Shown piece by piece: positions 55,451 through 64,000 of a stretch of DNA of 64,000 bases; the first letter of the stretch is position 1; each line of letters starts with the position of its first letter. The notes under the pieces were generated by a model. That model was given only the letters and a program-made list of their open reading frames with translations. It ran no database searches and was not told where the DNA came from. The DNA comes from Oryctolagus cuniculus (Eukaryota > Chordata > Mammalia > Lagomorpha > Leporidae): NCBI RefSeq assembly GCF_964237555.1, contig NC_091445.1:20222485-20286484 (forward strand), given 5' to 3'. The position numbers and the translations under genes were made by a program.

Positions 55451-55622
55451 ATAGTGATATATTCCACTTAATCTTTTTTCACATTTTCTCCAGTGTTCTC
55501 CATGTTTGGGTGACTTACTGAAATCTCTGTTGCAACTCGTTAATTTTTTTCTTCAGCAATGTTGCATCCTCAACTGGTACATATAGAAAAAAAAAGTATA
55601 TTTAGATGACTATATATATATA

Positions 55623-55953
55623 TTATTTTTTATTTTTTTGACAGGCAGAGTGGACAGTGAGAGAGAAAGAGACAGAGAGAAAGGTCTTCCTTTTCCATTG
55701 GTTCACTCCCCAAATGGCTGCCATGGTAGCGCGCTGCGCCGATCTGAAGCCAGGAGCCAGATGCTTATCCTGGTCTCCCATGAGGGTGCAGGGCCCAAGG
55801 ACCTGGGCCATCCTCCACTGCACTGCCGGGCCACAGCAGAGAGCTGGACTGAAAGAGGTGCAACTGGGACAGAATCGTTGCCCAACCAGGACTAGAACCC
55901 GGAGTGCCAGCGCCGCAAGCGGAGGATTAGCCTATTGAGCCGTGGCGCTGGCC
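55623..55953 (-). mobile_element. Young C repeat (CSINE2)
   Basis: Antisense: after a TATATATATATA stretch (55611-55622), TTTTTGACAGGCAGAGTGG, AAAGGTCTTCCTTTTCCATT, CAGGAGCCAGATGCTTATCC, a CCCAACCAGGACTAGAACCC box B region and head ...GAGCCGTGGCGCTGGCC. Nearly complete and little diverged. The open frames through it in several frames are by-products. Confidence 0.94.
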
Positions 55954-56732
55954 AATTTTTGGATATTTTTCACATCTAGCTTTTCTTGTTTCATAAGTTT
56001 TCTATTATTGGTTTATCAAGTTAAAATCTTCGTATATACTTTATACATGGAGTGTATTTGTTTCCATTGCCCTTTCAGATTGTTCTATTTGCTCCAGTCC
56101 TTTCAATGAAAAGTTTTCATTTAAAATTTGAAGCTTTATGATTAGTATTGAGTTTTCTCATGTGTCTTATAATTTTATGTATGAATTCATCTTCCCAGGT
56201 ATTTGCTTAAGAATCTTCGAGTACTGTGGAAAATAAAATTATTCCCATGAATTAATATTGGGCATACTTCCAACTCAGTGTTGATATCTTTACTAGGTCT
56301 AGTCCAGTTTTTATGTTAGGTTTTTGATCTCAGCTTTTAATCATGCATGTAGCGTGAATTTAGATTTGCCTCTATAAACTGGTAGACTTGTACTCTTGTT
56401 TTCTTGAAGGGAATTCTATCTTTATACATCATTTATTTCATCTCCTAACTTGTCCCTGCATCAGTAAGCAAAGATTTTCTGGTTTCTTTTGAGATTTTGT
56501 GGAACATTTTCCTTGGTTACAGTTCTATACTTCATGCAGAGCAAGTTCATTTCGTGGAATGCGTAACCTCTATGCTAGTGTTCTATGCTAGAACACCCAC
56601 AGAAGTAGAAATATGTACCACAGTTTTTTTGTTGCTAATATTTTAAGTATGGAACATACACTTATATAAACCCTATCTGAGGAAAATATATGGGCAGGAA
56701 TTATACAAAGTAAATGAATCAGAACAGTACCT
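55954..56732. other. Unique sequence, no feature supported
   Basis: AT-rich. Some phrases recall decayed LINE sequence but I cannot support an assignment. Confidence 0.4.
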
Positions 56733-56748
56733 AAAGAAAGGAGATGAA

Positions 56749-57092
56749 GGCCGGTGCCGCAGCTCACTAGGCTAATCCTCTGCCTGTGGCACCGGCACAC
56801 CGGGTTCTAGTCCCAGTTGGGGCGCCGGATTCTGTCCCGGTTGCTCCTCTTCTAGTCCAGCTCTCTGCTGTGGCCCGGCAGTGCAGTGGAGGATGGCCCA
56901 GGTCCTTGGGCCCTGCACCCCATGGGAGACCAGGATAAGCACCTGGTTCTTGACTTCAGATCGGCACAGCGTGCCACCATGGCAGCCATTTGGGGAGTGA
57001 ACCAATGGAAAAGGAAGACCTTTCTCTCTGTCTCTCTCTCTCTAACTCTGCCTATCAAAACTAAAAAAAAAAAAAAAAAAAAAAAAAGAAAA
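56749..57092 (+). mobile_element. Young, full-length C repeat (CSINE2) with TSD
   Basis: Sense copy: GGCCGGTGCCGCAGCTCACT head, box B-like GGTTCTAGTCC (56803-56813), a body with CCCTGCACCCCATGGGAGAC, CTCTCTGTCTCTCTCTCTCT, CTGCCTATC and an A run of about 25. TSD AAAGAAAGGAGATGAA (56733-56748) against AAAGAAAGGAGGTGAA (57093-57108), one mismatch, so a fairly recent insertion. Box A (CAGCTCACTAGG at 56760-56771) has some change from the 19253 copy. Confidence 0.95.
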
Positions 57093-57108
57093 AAAGAAAG
57101 GAGGTGAA

Positions 57109-57899
57109 AAAGAAAGGAAATGGTAGTGAACAACAATGTATGTTGTAATATAAATTGATCTGTATCAATGAATATTGATAGGTTACTTGGAAATTAGTAA
57201 GAAGGCAGTAAATAAGGACTCTTTATTTGGAAATAAAGGGGAAACAGAACTTCCAGTATTGTAAGAGAGGGCTTAGCAAATCTTCTCCCAAAAAGCCATG
57301 ATGAAATTGGGTAAAATTTTCTGATACAACTTTTTTAGGACTCTTTAAATTTATTCAAGGATTATAGTAAATTAGGAAGCATTTATTCAATAAAAACTGT
57401 TGAAGGTTGGTAAAAATAATCAGAATCATTGGTATTCTCTCTTCCTCCTCTCCTTTCCCTTTTATATCTACCAAAGCGTTATTTAGGAAAAACCCAGGCT
57501 TCTAAGCTAAAATCCAAGCATCAGCCATGAATGTGTGTAAAGCAGTGATTTTGGACTTTATTTAAATGATGAAATTTTAACACATCCCTGTTTCCACATT
57601 ATTACATGCTAAACGTATGGAAAGTAAAATGAACATTGAAATTTAAATTTCTATTTTGGAGGTACCAGAGAGTTAAGGGTCACTGATAAAATCCCCATTC
57701 TTTGAAGATCTGGTTGATGTGGTATTTATTTATGTATATATCAATGATTAAAAACTAAATCATGTAGAAAGAAAAATAATAAATATTGAAGGTCAAACCA
57801 TCAATGAGTTAGTACTGCATGAATGTTTACTATTTCTCAGCATTATTTAGGCATTGCAAGGGCTATGAAAAAATTTGAAGCCAGTCCCTAACCTGTGAC
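57109..57899. other. Unique sequence, no feature supported
   Basis: AT-rich. A weak L2-tail-like stretch may lie at about 57810-57870. No gene seen. Confidence 0.4.
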
Positions 57900-58560
57900 T
57901 GGGGATCCCTTTTGCTGCCTTTACCTAGTGTCACTCAGACATCTGCACCCAGCTGGAAAACTGATCAAAGGCTGGGCTCAACTTAGGAAACTAAGATGAC
58001 CTGGTATTTCTCTGCATGCAGTCCTTCACCTTCCTGTGGCTCAACTGGGCTTCCTAATGTGGTGGCAGCAGTTTCAAGAGCATGAGTCCCAATGTGCAAA
58101 TGCCTATAGAACCTCGATTTGCATGAAACGGATGGATGCCTCATTCACAAAAGCAAATTTCGTGAGGGAGGGCATCTCACAAGAGTGTGATTACTGGAAG
58201 GTATGATTCACTGAGCTCCATTTTGTTAAAAAGAGTGCACCCTCTGGTCCCAGTGACTCATGCCTTTTCCACACACAAAATACACTCATCACCTCCTAAG
58301 CTCCCATAGCTTCATCCAGTCATGGCATCAATTAAGAAGGCCATGATCTCATAAACAGAATCAGGTCTGAATATGGATGAGGTCTTTTGGGTGGAACTCC
58401 TCTTGATCCAAATAGTCATGACCTAAAAAAACAAGTAATTTGCCCCTCACATAGCTATAATACAACAGTGAATCAGGGAGAGGTGACATCAATAGAAACT
58501 CCTCAAACTACTCAAAAGGTGAAGGAAAGGGGAGAATACAGCAAACATTGGCCATAGCAA
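57900..58560. repeat. Possible ancient interspersed repeat, unassigned
   Basis: CCTGTGGCTCAACTGGGCTT, CCTAATGTGGTGGCAGCAG with TTTCAAGAGCATGAGTCCC, and CCTTTTCCACACACAAAATA with CACTCATCACCTCC feel like old mammalian repeat sequence, but I cannot name the family or fix the edges. It is less AT-rich than its flanks. Confidence 0.35.
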
Positions 58561-59287
58561 TTGAAAAGACATTCAATGCCAGGGTACCCCACTCTAAAGG
58601 CAGGCAATACCACTGGATTAGGACCCTGTTCTGATCCCTGAGAGTCGTGCTCTAAAACATTGTTCTCTGTGACTCCTTGCTCTTTCCTTTTGTCTCCAAA
58701 AATTTCTTACAGGCCAATGAATTTTTTATTTTTAATTAGAAGTGACCTTCATTTGCAGCTGAGTGGTTCTGTCAGCCAAACACTGTTAGTAAATTAGGGA
58801 GCCAGAGATTTCTTTCCTTTTAAACAATCTTGTTCCTTTCACTCCAAATTGATAAATTCACTTAAAAACTTTGTGATCTTTCTACACGTCAGATTGGAGT
58901 TCTCTCGACATCCTCATAGCCATATCTACAATTACTTTTAAGGCAGACCTCCCTCTTTATCCTCGACTCCATGTGTGGTTGCTTTGGTAGGAGAAGGTTT
59001 CTGAGATTCTAAGAAGCCTTTTTGTTTAGATAAGAGTGTCTGCAGGCATCTACTTATATTGTTTTTGAGATTTTAACAAGGGTCTTACAGTTACACTACT
59101 ATTTGATAGTTATTTTAGAGGCATTACTTTCTTGAGAATTCTCTGCTGGCTGCTGAGACTGAATCTGTGGAATAATTTTATTTTCCAACTCCTAGCTCCT
59201 TTATATATATTTCCTAGATTCACCTTGCAAAGTGAAATTCCCTTGATAGATTATTTTCCTTTCACCTTGCTCTATCACACACAAACC
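58561..59287. other. Unique sequence, no feature supported
   Basis: No repeat or gene recognised. Confidence 0.4.
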
Positions 59288-59314
59288 AAAAAAAAAAAAA
59301 AAAAAAAAAAAAAA
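59288..59314 (+). repeat. Isolated poly(A), 27 bases
   Basis: Twenty-seven A residues with no SINE or L1 body on the left (which reads CTCTATCACACACAAACC). It could be a microsatellite or the tail of a nearly wholly truncated retro-insertion. Confidence 0.7.
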
Positions 59315-60307
59315 GACAACTGACGCTTCTAACCATCTGCCTGTGTAGTTCTCCTTAGCTAGACCTATAGATTTATTATTGAACTATTAGACATATTCTC
59401 TGTCTTCCAAGATATTTTGGAAAACAGTTTGCCATAGCTTCAATGCTACAAGACATCTTTCTATCTCTGATGACTTGTTCTTCACAATCCTTCCTGTGTG
59501 TGTTCACTACCCAGCTCCAAAATCAAAACTAAAATTTTTAGATTTATGTTTTAGCAGCCATCCATTTTTGGGTGTCAGTTTCCAAATCAGTTCTCTATCG
59601 TTGACTTAAATCAACAAAAACTTATTATTTGTTATGATTCCATGGGTTTTGGTGGTTATGAAGACTTATCCTGGGTTCATTCAACTATTGGCTCACTTGA
59701 GAGCTCAGCTTTACTGGGGCACTTGTGACGACTGCCTCCCACTCCATGTGGTCTGTGATGCTGCAGAAGTCTGGAGTCGCGGCAGCGGCATTCCATGAGA
59801 GAAAGATACATGTATATATATACATGTTTATACATGTATATGTGCTTTTCCTGTTAACTAACGAAGTACCATAACCAAGGCCATGTGGAAGGGGAACACA
59901 CAGGATGTGGACTGTGAAATGTGGTTCCTTGGATTCCATTAGCATATTATCATGTGATTCACCTTCCTTTTAAAATTAATATGAAAGTACTGGGATATGT
60001 AATTAAAAGCAATAATCTAACAGATAATTGAAAATGAATTTAAATTTTTTTCAAAAGCTAGGTGGTATTTGTTGATCAATAACTTTTGCTGTTAAACAGT
60101 ATTTTTCATGTCACAAAGTTTGGAAAATTCTAATTTAAGATATTAATCTTTTATGAACATAGACTGTTTCCTGAAGACACCTCAGCACTGAAAATAAATT
60201 TCAATTTACTTGTTCTTCCTGTACTCAAGTGATCACTCACTTTGACTTTATGCCATGGATTATATAAGAAGAATGCAGTTTTTACAATGATTCTGTTATT
60301 AATATAT
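59315..60307. other. Unique or decayed sequence with a palindromic AT patch
   Basis: 59650-59800 has a moderately GC-rich, possibly repeat-derived stretch (CACTCCATGTGGTCTGTGAT). At about 59806-59828 there is a near-perfect palindrome around ATACATGTATATATATACAT. No gene supported. Confidence 0.4.
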
Positions 60308-60445
60308 TTAAGCCTCATGTTTCCTTTTCAATGGAATAGGGTTGATAAAATTATCTCTCCTACAGGGTTATTGTTAAAATTAGATTAGCGTGCATGAATG
60401 ATTAGCACAGTACATAGCTCAGAATGTGTACTCATTACATGGAAA
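60308..60445 (+). repeat. MIR fragment
   Basis: TTTAAGCCTCATGTTTCCTT, GGTTGATAAAATTATCTCTC, TACAGGGTTATTGTTAAAAT, AGCACAGTACATAGCTCAGA. Good order match to the 3' half of MIR. Confidence 0.7.
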
Positions 60446-61517
60446 TTATGTTAAGGGTTAGAACAAAGACAGTATAATGCTGAATGGTGAATACTAATTC
60501 TTAGTCTAGAGCAGAAAATTTGAAAGGGCTTTAATTTTCTTCTAAGAAGAGGTTGAATTTGATCAAGGTCTTAAATGAATTTCACAAAGTAAAGAAGGTG
60601 GAAGATGCAAAGTCAAATGGCACTAGAAAAATGCCAAGAGACAAGACCTTTTTTTTATTTAGGTTGGATATATAGTCTAAAATTAGACAGTTTCTTGACA
60701 TTTGGAAATCCTTTTAATATATAGGAACTTTTGCTACAGTGCCACTAATAAAAAATTCATATAGTGGACATCTGTCTGGTTTTATTTATTTTTTTCTGAT
60801 AGGAATTGTTTCACATATCTGCTGATATTGACATCCACATATTGCTTTAGGTACTATTTTTCTTCTTTTTTAATATAGTTTTTATTGGGATGTCAATCAA
60901 GGTTGGGGCTGTTCCCAAGCCAGGTCAACTTGAATCAATCTCTTTTCCCTCCTCTCTCCATTCTTCTTCCAATCCTTTTCTCTTTCTTCCCATTCTTCCT
61001 CCCCTCCTTTCTATCCTAAAATTTGAATTTGATTTTAGTGATAAAGAATAGAGAATGGTTGGGCTTTGCTTATTTTTCACCTTTACACTAGTTTGAAGCA
61101 GCAAGAAAATTACTTTCATAAAGCAAGTATATTATTTTTATAGAGAAATATGTGGACTATAATCAGGAAGGGACACATTTAATACTTCTATAGTACTGAT
61201 AATGTTTTATGTCTTTTTTTGAGTGGTTGCTCTACAGTATTTGCTTAGTACTTAGTTAAGTGATACATTTATAATTTATGTTTATTTTGCATTCATTTCA
61301 TATGTGATACATTTAATATATGACTATAACTCAATTCCCCCCTGCCAAAATAGCATTTTGAATAAGGTGTTCATGAGTTGTTTTGTGTGGCTTTCTGGAT
61401 CCTTTTTGTTTCCTGTTCTTCTCCAAGTTTGCCCATTTGACTTTTATAAGCTTGATATCATCATATCTCTTCAAGTTAACTAAATTTTGCCAAATTTACA
61501 GTGAATTAATTTCTGTC
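60446..61517. other. About 1.1 kb mostly unique sequence
   Basis: Includes a pyrimidine-rich stretch at about 60935-61015. No repeat or gene that I can support. Confidence 0.4.
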
Positions 61518-61710
61518 ATGGATTGAGCATTTCTAATCCATTAATCCTAGATTCAGAATGCTCCAACACTCACAGCCTTTTGATTGCCAACATGACAATT
61601 ACAGATGCTCAGCCAGTAAAGTCTGTGCTAATATTCCCAAATCTGAAAGACTCTGAAATTTGCAACCATTCAGGTCATGAATGTTGTGTATAAGGGATAC
61701 TCCGCCTGTA
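61518..61710. mobile_element. Small TIR DNA transposon, Tigger/pogo-like candidate
   Basis: The left end, TGGATTGAGCATTTCTAATC, and right end (complement), TACAGGCGGAGTATCCCTTA, are imperfect inverted repeats. The interior has GAATGCTCCAACACTCACAG, GATGCTCAGCCAGTAAAGTC and CCCAAATCTGAAAGACTCTG. Fits a widespread mammalian non-autonomous family; the name is not assigned. Confidence 0.55.
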
Positions 61711-61824
61711 CTTTCAATCTAAGGACTATTTAGTAATGCAGCGGGCAAAGAGAAACTGAAAATAACTTAAAAAACCAACACCCTAGCAGATGGTTTCAGT
61801 TGTGATGAGGTGATGTGAGTTTTA

Positions 61825-62110
61825 TTTTATTTTTGTTTGACATGCTATAATTGTGCAAATTTAAGGCATATAATGTGATGTTTCAATACATGTATACATT
61901 GTATAATGATCAAATTAAAATTATTTGCATATACATCATTTTAAATGTTCATCATTTGTGGTGAGAACATTCAAAATCCTCTCACTTAGCTATTTTGAAA
62001 TCCACCATACCGTTTTGTTAACTATAGTCTATCTACTGTGTAATAGAACAGCATAATATTTCCCTTGTCTAAACTGACATCGTACCCACTAAGCAACCTC
62101 TTCCCTGCCT
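61825..62110 (-). mobile_element. Old L1 3' UTR fragment
   Basis: GGCATATAATGTGATGTTTC, AATACATGTATACATTGTAT, CATTTGTGGTGAGAACATTC, AAAATCCTCTCACTTAGCTA, TAACTATAGTCTATCTACTG and TGACATCGTACCCACTAAGC follow the order of the 3' UTR of old L1M/L1P-type elements in antisense. The ORF starting at 62065 is incidental. Confidence 0.6.
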
Positions 62111-62394
62111 CTTTTCCCCCTTCCTCTGCAGTATCCTCTCGAACTTCTGGTAAGGCCATGGAGCTTTTAATTGTCTGTGGGCACAAATGTGAAATTCAGA
62201 AAGAGTCAGCTGAATGTTTAAAATCTGGAACACCTTCTCTAATTTCCCCCCAGTACACTGTGGAATTATCACTCCCTCATCTGTTGGCTCAGAGAGCCTA
62301 AGTCCTTTCCGGACTGTGACATATGTAGGTTACAGAGGAAAGATTCCATTTTTTTACAGCAGGTAAAAATACACTTAGGTTTCTTGTGTTTTCT

Positions 62395-62530
62395 ACTTCC
62401 TAGATTGTTAGCTAATTGAGAGCGAAGAGCCTCAATTCATACTTATTTTTGTATGTTTAGTACCTCCTTCAATGCTTGGTTCTATTAGCACAGTAAGTTT
62501 TTTTCAATTGATTTGTTGAATTGATTTGCT
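62395..62530 (+). repeat. L2 3'-end fragment
   Basis: CTAGATTGTTAGCTAATTGA, GTACCTCCTTCAATGCTTGG and a final TTGATTTGTTGAATTGATTT match the L2 tail in sense orientation. Diverged. Confidence 0.5.
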
Positions 62531-63339
62531 TCCCAGAGTTCCTTGTGAGGGATCAATAGGTATTTAGGGATAGTTCTCTTGTAAATCTTTGTATAAACAA
62601 TGCAGTAATAGACTTTATAGTCACTCAAGAAATAGTTTATAGCCTATTGATTTTTAAAAGATAACAATTAAAATTAGGAAGGCTTGCATAAGTGAGGTGT
62701 CATAACTCACAGCCATGTTCTCTTTTGTGACATTTGTTTTTATTGCTGGAGTGGAATGAAAACTGAGCATGCTTCACTGTGATAAACTAATGTAACAACC
62801 TCCCTTACATAACTCTCAAGTTTGGCGTCAGCAGGTCAGTGTTTAGCACCCAGAGATTGCATGGCAATTACTGAGAGCTAAAACTCCTATACTTTCAATT
62901 CCCAGACAAACTGAGTTTTCATGAGCTATGTCGATGTTCTTGTTAGTATCCTAATTGCAACTAACCTGCCTCCTAGGGATTCTATGAAAGACTACTTCTG
63001 GGGAATTCCTTGAGGCTTTGTGAGTGTTGTTAGATAACAAACAAAATGGGCTTCCCATTCCTGTTACTCTAATCTTCTTTGGTTGACTGCTGCTCTTTGA
63101 TGAGGTTGAAAGCAGAATAAAAGATTTCCAAGGATCTCCTAGGTTTCTCAGGTAAAATTCAATATCTAATCATGCTTGTCCCTTGCCTCAATTAACATGG
63201 TTGGAACATTAAGTTAATGAGGTTAAATCCATGAGTGTAATAGCCAAATATGTTGGACTCAGCTCAAAATCCAGAAAAAAAAATACTTTAAGATGAATAG
63301 CAAAAACATCACATTTACAGAAAGATAACCCTCAGTTGG
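62531..63339. other. Unique sequence, no feature supported
   Basis: No repeat or gene recognised. Confidence 0.4.
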
Positions 63340-63435
63340 AATTTTATGTCTTCTGCTAACTTGCTACATAATCTTAAGCAAGGTAATTAACTTTCTCAGG
63401 TTAAAGAGTGAAAAAGTAAGTATAATAATATAGTT
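63340..63435 (+). repeat. MIR fragment
   Basis: TCTGCTAACTTGCTACATAA, TCTTAAGCAAGGTAATTAAC, TTTCTCAGGTTAAAGAGTGA: the central MIR region in sense orientation. Confidence 0.55.
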
Positions 63436-63540
63436 TTCATTAATTTTAAACTATAAAATGTAATGAACACTCTTGGTATATGTTTTATTATTATTGAAAT
63501 ACGGATGGAAGCTATGAATGGATAATCATACAGCCTATCA

Positions 63541-64000
63541 TTTTTTTTTAAACTTTTATTTAATGCATATAATTTTCCAAAGTACGACTTATGGATTACA
63601 ATGGCTTCCCCCCCATACCGTCCCTCCCACCCACAACCCTCCCCTTTCCCACTCCCTCTCCCCTTCCATTCACATCATGATTCATTTTCGATTATCTTAA
63701 TATACAGAAGATCAGCTTAGTATACATTAAGTATGGATTTCAACAGTTTGCTCCCACACAGAAACATAAAGTGAAAAATAATAGATGATTTTTTTAAATG
63801 ATGATGAAATCAGAGCAGACCTATTGTCATGTTTAATCCCAGTGAGAGTCAAGTTGGGAATTGATAATTTCTTTTTTTTTTTTTTTTTTTTTTTACAGAG
63901 GATCAGTTTAGTATGCATTAAGTAAGGATTTCAACAGTTTGCACCCCCATAGAAACACAAAGTGAAATATATTGTTTGAGTACTCGTTATAGCATTAAAT
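63541..64000 (-). mobile_element. Young L1 with composite 3' UTR, cut by the window end
   Basis: Antisense L1 3' end: T run, TAAACTTTTATTTAATGCAT, C-rich tract (63609-63668), then the composite 3' UTR with an internal T run of 23 (63872-63894). It continues to 64000 and beyond. By eye it matches the complement of 929-1381 with about three differences outside the homopolymers, so the two come from the same recently active L1 lineage. Total length and ORF content are unknown. Confidence 0.93.

Noticed and set aside
1..64000. CRISPR array, phage or bacterial defence system, operon
   Set aside because: The window is mammalian nuclear DNA: SINE/LINE content, low coding density and no ribosome-binding-site-linked genes. 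No regularly spaced direct repeats with unique spacers were found.

Overview
This is a window of vertebrate nuclear DNA from a lagomorph, most likely European rabbit or a close leporid. The evidence is about 26 copies of the lagomorph-specific tRNA-derived C repeat (CSINE). Their recognisable parts are a tRNA-like head beginning GCCGGCGCCGTGGC, a body, a CT-rich stretch and an A tail. Rabbit-type L1 elements occur alongside them. The remaining background is AT-rich and non-coding, carrying old mammal-wide repeats (MIR, L2, L1M, hAT-Charlie and a MaLR LTR). I find no host exon, RNA gene, CpG island, CRISPR array or bacterial or viral operon. The long open frames in the window lie inside repeats or low-complexity tracts. 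The window is best read as intergenic or deep intronic sequence.

Layout. From 166 to 8438 lies one nearly full-length L1 on the minus strand, bounded by a perfect 15-bp target-site duplication (TSD). It has a 5' UTR with a YY1-like site at its very start, a frameshifted ORF1 and a near-full-length but broken ORF2 (endonuclease, reverse transcriptase and C-terminal Cys domain). Its 3' UTR is split by a younger L1 3' fragment inserted in the opposite orientation (321-1381). That fragment has an unusual composite 3' UTR with an internal poly(A). The same composite 3' end, nearly identical, sits at the right edge of the window (63541-64000) on the opposite strand.

From 8.4 to 31 kb there are C repeats, an L2 with a MaLR LTR inside it, a twin-primed (inverted) L1 that carries a C repeat, a run of five same-strand C repeats at 15.3-17.9 kb, MIRs, two MER20-like elements (the second at 31.4 kb) and an L1 3' end. 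At 31.7-32.1 kb there is a clean solo LTR with TG/CA ends and a 5-bp TSD. From 32.7 to 34 kb there is an ancient L1 interrupted by a small TIR transposon. From 35.7 to 36.9 kb there is an L2 interrupted by an L1 3' end. From 37 to 63 kb there are more C repeats, two small mariner-like elements, a 260-bp polypyrimidine tract (41.75 kb), and old L1, L2, MIR and DNA-transposon fragments separated by unique AT-rich sequence.

The parts work together only as layered transposition history. Lineage-specific L1 machinery mobilised the C repeats, as shown by A tails and TSDs. These landed in older L1, L2 and MITE copies, and the layering gives relative ages. Repeat family names come from memory of consensus sequences, not from a search. 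The nested boundaries and TSDs were read directly from the sequence.
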